In this document: piece after piece, positions 6,293-11,105 of the stretch | Layout: every line of letters begins with the position of its first letter | Position numbering within the stretch: position 1 is the stretch's first letter | Assembly (NCBI GenBank): GCA_021793055.1 | Contig: JAJYTL010000083.1 | Coordinates: 1 to 11,105, forward strand | DNA: 11,105 bases | Source: Pseudomonadota bacterium | GTDB lineage: Bacteria > Pseudomonadota > Alphaproteobacteria > Ferrovibrionales > Ferrovibrionaceae | Direction: 5' to 3' | Made by a program: the position numbers and the translations under genes | Notes under the pieces: model-generated | The model's database searches: none | Told to the model about the DNA's origin: nothing | Seen by the model: the letters and a program-made list of their open reading frames with translations, nothing else

Positions 6293-6308
6293 GCCGGCCT
6301 CAGCCGGC
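6293..6308. repeat. short GC hairpin spanning the proC stop codon
   Basis: GCCGGC-CTCA-GCCGGC is a perfect 6-bp dyad whose loop contains the proC TGA, with a further GCCGGC partly overlapping on one side. No T-tract follows. It parallels the element at the end of the hydrolase gene. Confidence 0.4.
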
Positions 6309-7112
6309 CAGCTCGCGCGAGCGCGCCGTCGCCGCCTGCACCGCCCTGACCATCAGCGGCCGCAGGCCGTCGTCCGCCATCAAGACGCGGAGCGCGGCCT
6401 CGGTGGTGCCGCCCGGGCTGGTGACGTTGCGGCGCAGTTCCGCCGCTGGCTCCTTGGCCTCGAAGGCAAGCGCGCCGGCGCCGGCGACGGTCGTCCGCGC
6501 CAATTGCATCGCCAGCGCCGCCGGCAAGCCGGCGGCGACACCGGCTTCCGCCAGGCACTCGATCAAAAGAAAGATATAGGCGGGACCCGAGCCCGATACC
6601 GCCGTCACGGCATCCATCAGGGCCTCGTCCTCGATCCAGGCGACCTCTCCGACGGCGGCAAGCAGCGAATCGCAGCGATCGCGCATCGCCGCCGCGACCT
6701 TGGCGTTCGCCACCGCGACCTGCATGCCGCGGCCGACCGCAGCGGGAAGATTGGGCATCGCCCGCACCACCGCGGCATCGGGGCCGAACAATGCTTCGAG
6801 ATTGGCGATGGTCTTACCGGCGGCGATCGACATCACGACGGTGCCGGGACCGACCAGGGGGCGCAACGGCTGCACCGCCTGGCTCAGGATTTGCGGCTTG
6901 ACCGCGAGCACCACGATCGCCGGGCGGAAACCCGCCGGCAGGTCCGCCACCGCCCCCGCGACACGGACACCGAGCGCCCGGGCCGCCGCCGCGATCTCGG
7001 CATTGGGCTCGACCACGGCGATATCGGCGGCGGCAATGCCGCGCGCGAGCCAACCGCGCAACAGCGCGCCGCCCATCTTGCCCGAACCGAGAAGAAGTAT
7101 GGGCGCCGCCAT
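6300..7112 (-). CDS. proC: pyrroline-5-carboxylate reductase
   Basis: The 270-residue protein is the normal length for ProC. It starts with the NADPH-binding strand and loop ILLLGSGKMGG (5-15). It has VLAVKPQ (68-74) and the VRAMPN segment (116-121). The conserved AVSGSGPAYIFL block (171-182) forms the substrate site, and NVTSPGGTTEAAL (229-241) matches the C-terminal P5CR signature. It reduces 1-pyrroline-5-carboxylate to L-proline, the last step of proline biosynthesis, in the cytoplasm. The ATG at 7112 lies eight bases after the YbjN gene stop, with GGGGAGG about 13 bases upstream, a longer spacing than ideal, so coupling to the upstream gene is likely. The frame is open upstream, but those extra residues lie within the YbjN gene and are not family-like. 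Confidence 0.96.
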   Translation of the reverse strand: MAAPILLLGSGKMGGALLRGWLARGIAAADIAVVEPNAEIAAAARALGVRVAGAVADLPAGFRPAIVVLAVKPQILSQAVQPLRPLVGPGTVVMSIAAGKTIANLEALFGPDAAVVRAMPNLPAAVGRGMQVAVANAKVAAAMRDRCDSLLAAVGEVAWIEDEALMDAVTAVSGSGPAYIFLLIECLAEAGVAAGLPAALAMQLARTTVAGAGALAFEAKEPAAELRRNVTSPGGTTEAALRVLMADDGLRPLMVRAVQAATARSRELAG

Positions 7113-7120
7113 GAGACCGA

Positions 7121-7615
7121 TCAGGCCTCCCCGACGGTATCGAGCAAGGCGGAGGCGATCGCGTCCTCCGGCGTGCGCCCGCCCCAGATCGCGAATTGGA
7201 ACGCCGGATAGAAGCGCTCGCACTCGGCGACCGCGAGCGCGACCAAGTCCTCGATCTGCTCCGGCATCGGGCCGTTGCAGCCGCGCAGCAGCAGCGCGTG
7301 ACGGAACAGGATCAGCGCTTCGCTCGGCCAGTAATCGAAATGGCCGATCGCCATCTTTTCGTTCACCAGCATGAGGAGCTTGGCGAGTCCCGGTTGATTC
7401 GGCTCAGGAATCTTGGGCTCGATGGCGCAGGCGAGTTGCATGTCCTCGCCCTCCTCGCGCCACGAGAACCACAGGCGATAGGTGCACCAGCGGCCCTCGA
7501 TGCCGAACGTGAGCTCGTCATCGCCTTGGCGATGGAACGGCCACTCATGCTCGGTAACGATATGCTCCACCACATCCAAGGGGTGGTCGTCATCCCGTTC
7601 CAGAGATGTGCTCAT
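7121..7615 (-). CDS. YbjN-domain protein
   Basis: The 164-residue acidic protein fits the YbjN family common beside proC in Alphaproteobacteria. It has the HPLDVVEHIV helix (11-20), a two-strand meander DELTFGIEGRWCTYRLWFSW (33-52), the LLMLVNEKMAIGHFDYW block (80-96), LLLRGCNG (108-115) and a C-terminal helix. The fold is related to type III secretion chaperones, but the biochemical role is not established. It has no signal peptide or membrane segment. The frame is open to 7684, but the ATG at 7615 has a GGGGG run six bases upstream and begins at the family's natural N-terminus. It follows ubiK by 171 bases and overlaps nothing, with proC starting eight bases downstream. Confidence 0.85.
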   Translation of the reverse strand: MSTSLERDDDHPLDVVEHIVTEHEWPFHRQGDDELTFGIEGRWCTYRLWFSWREEGEDMQLACAIEPKIPEPNQPGLAKLLMLVNEKMAIGHFDYWPSEALILFRHALLLRGCNGPMPEQIEDLVALAVAECERFYPAFQFAIWGGRTPEDAIASALLDTVGEA

Positions 7616-7703
7616 CAAGACCCCCGCTCGGTACGCCGCGCCCGCCTTGTCCAGGCATCTGCGCCCCGATTTCAATTCCCTCAATAAGCGCGAACCACCC
7701 CAA

Positions 7704-7733
7704 GATATAGATGGTGGACGTTATTGGCTACAA
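7704..7733 (-). promoter_or_regulatory. possible promoter for the ybjN-proC-hydrolase group
   Basis: In the 171-base gap after ubiK the minus strand reads TTGTAG (7733-7728), 18 bases, then TATATC (7709-7704), in a locally AT-rich patch unlike the surrounding coding DNA. The same patch reads GGCTACAAT on the plus strand (7726-7734), which looks like a -10 element but has no -35 and no plus-strand gene to serve. Confidence 0.25.
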
Positions 7734-7786
7734 TAGGGGTAGATTATGGGATTGGCCTAAAGCGAGCAAGCCGAATTCGGTTGCGG

Positions 7787-8107
7787 CTAGTCGGGCGAAT
7801 CCTCCGACGCGCTGCCGGCGGCGCTATCGGCGGCACCGGCGCGCGCGGTCGGCCCGCTTTCCGCCGACGCCGTTCCCTCGAGCGCCGCGACGCGGGCGGC
7901 GAGGCGCTCGTTTTCCGCGCGGGCGGCTTCGGCCATAGCGCGCACCGCCTCGAACTCCTCCCGGCTCACCAGGTCCATCCTGAGCAGCACCCGCTCGAGG
8001 CGCTGGCGAAAGGCTTCCTCGATATCGGCCTTGGTCCCCTGCAGCGTGCCGAGAGCGCTGCCGAAGAGGCGGGCAAAATCGTCGAACAGGCGGTTTTCGC
8101 TTTGCAT
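7787..8107 (-). CDS. ubiK: UbiK-type accessory factor of ubiquinone biosynthesis (BMFP domain)
   Basis: The 106-residue protein begins MQSENRLFDDFARLF, continues through an amphipathic helix with EEAFRQRLERVLLRMDLVSREEFE (about 30-53), and then has a coiled-coil stretch rich in Ala/Glu/Arg up to ALEG near residue 77. This is the BMFP/UbiK layout. The last 30 residues are a Ser/Ala/Asp-rich low-complexity acidic tail. In E. coli the homologue (YqiC) assists late, lipid-proximal steps of aerobic ubiquinone synthesis and can interact with membrane lipid. The start has AGGTG eight bases upstream. It is the first gene of the leftward run and is divergent from lgt across 116 bases. The stop codon is TAG. 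Confidence 0.85.
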   Translation of the reverse strand: MQSENRLFDDFARLFGSALGTLQGTKADIEEAFRQRLERVLLRMDLVSREEFEAVRAMAEAARAENERLAARVAALEGTASAESGPTARAGAADSAAGSASEDSPD

Positions 8108-8149
8108 CCGGAATCACCTGAAACATTACGTGATATTAAGTATGGCGCC

Positions 8150-8166
8150 TGCCGCGAATGGCGGCA
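8150..8166. repeat. small inverted repeat in the ubiK-lgt divergent gap
   Basis: TGCCGC-GAATG-GCGGCA is a perfect 6-bp dyad with a 5-base spacer, lying between the two divergent starts. It could be a protein-binding site, but arms of this length in GC-rich DNA also occur by chance. Confidence 0.25.
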
Positions 8167-8185
8167 AGCTAGCTCTCGCCAACGA

Positions 8186-8214
8186 TTGAGCCTACGCCCT
8201 CATCCCTATATAAG
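8186..8214 (+). promoter_or_regulatory. putative lgt promoter with a very short leader
   Basis: TTGAGC (8186-8191) and TATAAG (8209-8214) are separated by 17 bases. An overlapping TATATA (8207-8212) gives a 15-base spacer. Transcription would start near 8220-8222, only a few bases before the ATG at 8224, so the mRNA would be leaderless or nearly so if this promoter is used. Confidence 0.35.
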
Positions 8215-8223
8215 CAGGCCATC

Positions 8224-9045
8224 ATGCACGCCTTTGTCGCCCCGCTTCTCATCCCCTACCCGGACATCAATCCCGTCTTGTGGCACTTCGGCCCGTTCGA
8301 GATCCGCTGGTACGCGCTCGCCTATATCGCCGGGCTCTTGATCGGCTGGCGCTATCTCATCGTCATGAGCCGGAAGCCGGGCTCGCGCATCAGCGAGCGC
8401 GATGCCGACGATTTCCTGCTGTGGGCGACGGTGGGCGTCGTCCTCGGCGGCCGTCTCGGCTACATCCTGTTCTATCAGCCGGGCTATTACTTTGCGCACC
8501 CGGCGCAGATGTTTTACGTCTGGCACGGCGGCATGTCGTTCCACGGCGGCTTCATCGGCGTCGCGGTCGTGCTGATGATCTACTCGCGGCTGCGCCGCGT
8601 TCCCGCTCTCGAGCTTGGCGACATGGTGGCGCAGATCGCCCCCATCGGCCTTTTCTTCGGCCGCATCGCCAACTTCATCAACGGCGAGCTGTTCGGCCGC
8701 CCGGCCAATGTCTGGTGGGCGATGATCTTTCCGAAGGGCGGGCCGATTCCCCGCTACCCAAGCGAATTGATCGAGGCCAGCCTCGAAGGCATCGCGCTTT
8801 TCGTCGTGCTCTGGCTGGTGCGGCGCTTTGTCCCCACGGCCAAGCATCACGGCTTCCTGATCGGCGTCTTTTGCACCGGCTACGGCATCGCCCGCTGCAT
8901 CGGCGAGGAGTTCCGCCAGCCCGATCCGTTCCTCGGCTATCTCTGGGGCGGTTTGACCATGGGGCAAATCCTCTCGATCCCGATGATCTTTATCGGCATT
9001 TTCGTCATGTGGTGGGTGACCCGAGGCCAGACCGCGAAGGCGTAA
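8224..9045 (+). CDS. lgt: phosphatidylglycerol-prolipoprotein diacylglyceryl transferase
   Basis: The 273-residue polytopic inner-membrane protein transfers diacylglyceryl from phosphatidylglycerol to the lipobox cysteine of prolipoproteins. Visible marks are the N-terminal FGPFEIRWYALAYIAG (22-37), WHGGMSFHGGFIG (100-112) with the conserved H101, the Lgt signature GRIANFINGELFGRP (146-160) with R147 and N153, RYPSELIEA (177-185), and EEFRQPD (228-234) with R231. About seven hydrophobic segments alternate with short polar loops, and the C-terminus ends soon after the last helix. Length is close to the usual 260-290. The ATG at 8224 has AGCAGG a few bases upstream, and no better upstream start exists. 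The next gene starts eight bases after its stop. Confidence 0.97.
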   Translation: MHAFVAPLLIPYPDINPVLWHFGPFEIRWYALAYIAGLLIGWRYLIVMSRKPGSRISERDADDFLLWATVGVVLGGRLGYILFYQPGYYFAHPAQMFYVWHGGMSFHGGFIGVAVVLMIYSRLRRVPALELGDMVAQIAPIGLFFGRIANFINGELFGRPANVWWAMIFPKGGPIPRYPSELIEASLEGIALFVVLWLVRRFVPTAKHHGFLIGVFCTGYGIARCIGEEFRQPDPFLGYLWGGLTMGQILSIPMIFIGIFVMWWVTRGQTAKA

Positions 9046-9053
9046 GGCGGGCG

Positions 9054-10145
9054 ATGCCCTCTTTCGCCCAGTCGTTTCGGCGCCTGATCCGCGCCGCCGG
9101 ACCGCAGCCGGTTTCGCGTCTGATGGCCGAGGCGGTCGGCCGCTATTACGCCGACCGCGATCCCTTCGGCGCCGGCGGTGATTTCATCACCGCGCCGGAG
9201 GTGAGCCAGATGTTCGGCGAGCTTCTCGGTCTCTGGGCGGCCGATACATGGCGGCGGATGGGTGGCCCGAAACCGCTGCGTCTGGTCGAGCTCGGGCCGG
9301 GCGGCGGCGTCTTGATGCGGGACGCGCTGCGCGCGGCGCGCCTGGTGCCGGACTTCCTCGGCGCGATCGAGCTGCATCTGGTCGAGACCAGCCCGCGGCT
9401 TCGCGCCCGGCAAGCCGAAGCGCTCGGCGCCTGGGCGCCGGTCTGGCACGAGCAGATCGGCGCCCTGCCGCCGGGTCCGATGATCGCCGTCGCCAACGAA
9501 TTCTTCGACGCCTTGCCCATTCGCCAGTTCGTCCTAACCGAAGCGGGCTGGCGCGAGCGGCTGGTCGGCCTCGAGGGCGATACGCTCACCTTCATGGCGG
9601 CGCGCGATGCGGTGCCGGCTTCGACCGCGTTGCCGCCGGCCTTCGCCGCCGCCCCCCTCGGCAGTGTCGCCGAGATATGCCCGGCCGGCGAAACCCTAGC
9701 CGGGGAATTGGCGCGCCGGGTGGCGACCTTCGGCGGCATCGCGCTGATCATCGACTATGGCGCGACGCCCGGAATTTTCGGCGATACCCTACAGGCAGTG
9801 CGCCACCATCGGGGTGAATCGCCGCTGCTTCATCCGGGCGAGGCCGATCTCTCCGCCCATGTCGATTTCGCGGCCCTCGCCCGCGCCGGCCGCGTCGCCG
9901 GCGCCCGCGTCCACGGACCGCTGCCGCAAGGCGAATTTCTCCGCCGCCTCGGCATCGACCAGCGCGCCGCCGCCCTGGCGAGGGGAGCCGCGGCCGGCGA
10001 GGCCGAGCCGATCTGGCGCGCCCACCGCCGCCTCACCGCAGCGGATGGCATGGGCGAGTTGTTCAAGGTCTTGGCTCTCGGCCATCCCGCGCTGCCGGTC
10101 CCGGCCGGCTTCGAAACCGTGCCAGCAGAGGGAGCACCGCCATGA
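9054..10145 (+). CDS. SAM-dependent methyltransferase, NDUFAF7/MidA family
   Basis: The 363-residue protein carries the family block GDFITAPEVSQMFGELLG (42-59) and the SAM-binding motif LVELGPGGGVLMRD (77-90). It also has HLVETSPRLR (108-117), and NEFFDALPIRQF (148-159) with the conserved NE-FD-LP pattern. The mitochondrial homologue NDUFAF7 dimethylates an arginine of the complex I subunit NDUFS2, and alphaproteobacterial members are presumed to act similarly, but this is inference. The frame stays open far upstream through lgt, but the ATG at 9054 follows the lgt stop by eight bases, has AAGG nearby and starts at the natural family N-terminus. Its TGA overlaps the pgeF start (ATGA at 10142-10145), so the two are translationally coupled. 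Confidence 0.92.
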   Translation: MPSFAQSFRRLIRAAGPQPVSRLMAEAVGRYYADRDPFGAGGDFITAPEVSQMFGELLGLWAADTWRRMGGPKPLRLVELGPGGGVLMRDALRAARLVPDFLGAIELHLVETSPRLRARQAEALGAWAPVWHEQIGALPPGPMIAVANEFFDALPIRQFVLTEAGWRERLVGLEGDTLTFMAARDAVPASTALPPAFAAAPLGSVAEICPAGETLAGELARRVATFGGIALIIDYGATPGIFGDTLQAVRHHRGESPLLHPGEADLSAHVDFAALARAGRVAGARVHGPLPQGEFLRRLGIDQRAAALARGAAAGEAEPIWRAHRRLTAADGMGELFKVLALGHPALPVPAGFETVPAEGAPP

Positions 10146-10939
10146 CGGCTCGTTTTCTCACCAGCCCGGCCTTCGACGGGCTGCCCGAGATCCGCCACGG
10201 CTTCTTCACCCGCCAGGGCGGCGTATCCGAGGGCGTCTATGCCAGCCTGAACTGCGGTCCGGGCTCGGCGGATACGCCGACAGCGGTGGCGGAAAACCGC
10301 CGCCGGATTCTGGTCGCGCTGGGCTCTCCCGAGGCCTCGCTTGTCACGCTGCATCAGGTCCACGGCGATCAGGTCCATGTCGTCGCCGAAGCCCCCGCGC
10401 CGGGCGCGCAGGCAACGCCGCGGCCTAAGGCCGACGGCCTCGCGACCCAGCTTCCGGGCATCGCGCTCGGCATTCTCACCGCCGATTGCGTGCCGGTGCT
10501 GTTCGCGGCACCGGAAACCGGGGTCATCGGTGCCTGCCATGCCGGCTGGCGCGGCGCGCTAGGCGGCATCATCGAGGCGACGGTCGCGGCGATGGCAACG
10601 CTCGGCGCAAGCCGTCGCCAGATCCGCGCCGCGATCGGCCCCGCCATTCGCCAGCCGAGCTATGAAGTGGGACCCGAGTTCCCCGCCCCGTTTCTCGCCG
10701 AGAGCCTAGATAACGGCAGGTTTTTCAAAAAGAATTCGGGATCCGGCCGGATCCATTTCGATCTTCCCGGCTATGTCGGCCAAAAGCTCGCGGCAGCCGG
10801 TTTGGCGCGAATCGACGACCTCGGCAACGACACCCTGGCCGAGGACGCGGCGTTTTTCAGCTACCGCCGCGGATCGCTGCGAGGGGCGCCTGATTACGGC
10901 CGGCAGATTTCGGCGATCCTGCTCGGGCCACGCCCCTGA
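10142..10939 (+). CDS. pgeF: peptidoglycan editing factor PgeF, multicopper-oxidase-like laccase-domain (YfiH) family
   Basis: The 265-residue protein has the family's HGFFTRQGGVSEG (19-31), the LHQVHG segment (70-75) with H71, KADGL (96-100), TADCVPVLF (113-121) with C116, and CHAGWRG (132-138) with H133. H71, C116 and H133 form the zinc/active-site triad. Late motifs AIGPAI and EDAAFFSYRR are also present. E. coli YfiH is reported to prevent misincorporation of L-serine in place of L-alanine in peptidoglycan precursors, and homologues show purine nucleoside phosphorylase or deaminase activity. The annotation laccase or polyphenol oxidase is a historical alternative. The ATG overlaps the methyltransferase stop, with GAGGGAG 9-15 bases before it. 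It is the last gene of the lgt run. Confidence 0.95.
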   Translation: MTARFLTSPAFDGLPEIRHGFFTRQGGVSEGVYASLNCGPGSADTPTAVAENRRRILVALGSPEASLVTLHQVHGDQVHVVAEAPAPGAQATPRPKADGLATQLPGIALGILTADCVPVLFAAPETGVIGACHAGWRGALGGIIEATVAAMATLGASRRQIRAAIGPAIRQPSYEVGPEFPAPFLAESLDNGRFFKKNSGSGRIHFDLPGYVGQKLAAAGLARIDDLGNDTLAEDAAFFSYRRGSLRGAPDYGRQISAILLGPRP

Positions 10940-10954
10940 CGGCCAGCCCGCGCC

Positions 10955-10970
10955 CCGCCGGAAAAGGCGG
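10955..10970. other. weak hairpin downstream of pgeF
   Basis: CCGCC-GGAAAA-GGCGG forms a 5-bp stem with a purine loop 16 bases after the pgeF stop. No T-tract follows, so it is at best a weak or factor-dependent 3' end signal. Confidence 0.25.
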
Positions 10971-10990
10971 AAAGCTGCGCGAAAGTAATG

Positions 10991-11019
10991 TTTACAGGCT
11001 TCTTACACGCTGCTAAATT
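10991..11019 (+). promoter_or_regulatory. putative sigma70-type promoter of the prs gene
   Basis: TTTACA (10991-10996) is separated by exactly 17 bases from TAAATT (11014-11019), in an AT-richer patch between pgeF and the next start. The predicted transcript would have a leader of roughly 55-60 bases before the ATG at 11083. This is the best-looking promoter in the window. Confidence 0.5.
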
Positions 11020-11082
11020 CCGCGCCGAAATTTGGCCGGGTTCCGCCCGCCGTCACTCCGACCTTTCAGCGAAGGCCGCCCC

Positions 11083-11105
11083 ATGAAAGTGCTTGCTGGA
11101 AACAG
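11083..11105 (+). CDS. prs: probable ribose-phosphate pyrophosphokinase (first residues only)
   Basis: Only seven complete codons are visible before the window ends (MKVLAGN plus the first two bases of the next codon, compatible with Ser). Alphaproteobacterial PRPP synthetases typically begin M-K-(L/V)-L-A-G-N-S, and prs is a common neighbour of pgeF in this class, so both sequence and position support the call. GAAGG lies about eight bases before the ATG. The enzyme would make phosphoribosyl pyrophosphate from ribose 5-phosphate and ATP. With so few residues, this rests on pattern recall and synteny. Confidence 0.7.

Noticed and set aside
5524..6579. 351-codon plus-strand open frame across the hydrolase and proC ends
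   Set aside because: It is antisense to the GFSQG hydrolase and to proC, with no motif of its own.
7769..7788. Palindromic CCGAATTCGG/AGCCG dyad at the ubiK 3' end as a terminator
   Set aside because: The stem is short, it overlaps the last ubiK codons, and only a scattered T-containing sequence follows.
7724..8341. Plus-strand frame from 7724 starting MATIGVDYGIG as a gene
   Set aside because: It begins with a non-ATG codon without a ribosome-binding site, runs antisense through ubiK and into lgt in the wrong frame, and becomes Arg-rich low complexity.
8206..8967. 253-codon minus-strand open frame opposite lgt
   Set aside because: It is antisense to a membrane protein gene. Its hydrophilic acidic composition is the expected complement of hydrophobic codons.
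8280..9053. 258-codon in-frame upstream extension of the methyltransferase through lgt
   Set aside because: It overlaps lgt in a different frame with Arg/His-rich nonsense sequence. The real start at 9054 follows the lgt stop and matches the family N-terminus, so a fusion protein is not supported.
1..11105. CRISPR arrays, tRNA/rRNA genes, insertion sequences, toxin-antitoxin or defence modules
   Set aside because: I saw no spaced direct repeats, no cloverleaf-like segment, no transposase or integrase motifs, and no defence-gene families. Every long gene has an ordinary metabolic, envelope or biosynthetic assignment.

Overview
The window is about 11.1 kb of GC-rich bacterial DNA. Coding density is high and third codon positions are G/C-biased. 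The gene content suggests an alphaproteobacterium, probably of the Rhodospirillales type. The clues are the lgt, NDUFAF7/MidA-type methyltransferase and pgeF run leading into a gene whose first residues match ribose-phosphate pyrophosphokinase, placed back to back with ubiK, a YbjN-family gene and proC. This placement is inferred from synteny remembered for the class, not from a database search.

Left part (1-5425): a catabolic island for four-carbon acid sugars. On the plus strand, ltnD, otnI and otnK encode an L-threonate-type dehydrogenase, a 2-oxo-tetronate isomerase and a 3-oxo-tetronate 4-kinase. The partner decarboxylase otnC lies divergently on the minus strand across a 406-bp regulatory gap. 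Together the four would take a tetronate to 2-oxo-tetronate, 3-oxo-tetronate, 3-oxo-tetronate 4-phosphate and finally dihydroxyacetone phosphate plus CO2. Downstream of otnC on the same strand are a phytanoyl-CoA dioxygenase-family Fe(II)/2-oxoglutarate oxygenase and the start of a Rossmann-fold oxidoreductase resembling the homoserine-dehydrogenase-like, SAF-domain group. These two are not part of the textbook pathway and are the most interesting element here. No transporter or regulator of the island is inside the window.

Middle part (5533-8107, minus strand): a housekeeping-type run, in transcription order ubiK (ubiquinone biosynthesis accessory factor), a YbjN-domain gene, proC (pyrroline-5-carboxylate reductase) and a carboxylesterase-type alpha/beta hydrolase.

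Right part (8224-11105, plus strand): lgt (prolipoprotein diacylglyceryl transferase), a SAM-dependent methyltransferase of the NDUFAF7/MidA family and pgeF, tightly packed with an ATGA overlap between the last two. A short intergenic region with a good sigma70-like promoter follows, then the first seven complete codons of a probable prs gene. I saw no rRNA, tRNA, CRISPR array, insertion sequence or convincing intrinsic terminator. The several long open frames antisense to these genes are high-GC shadows.
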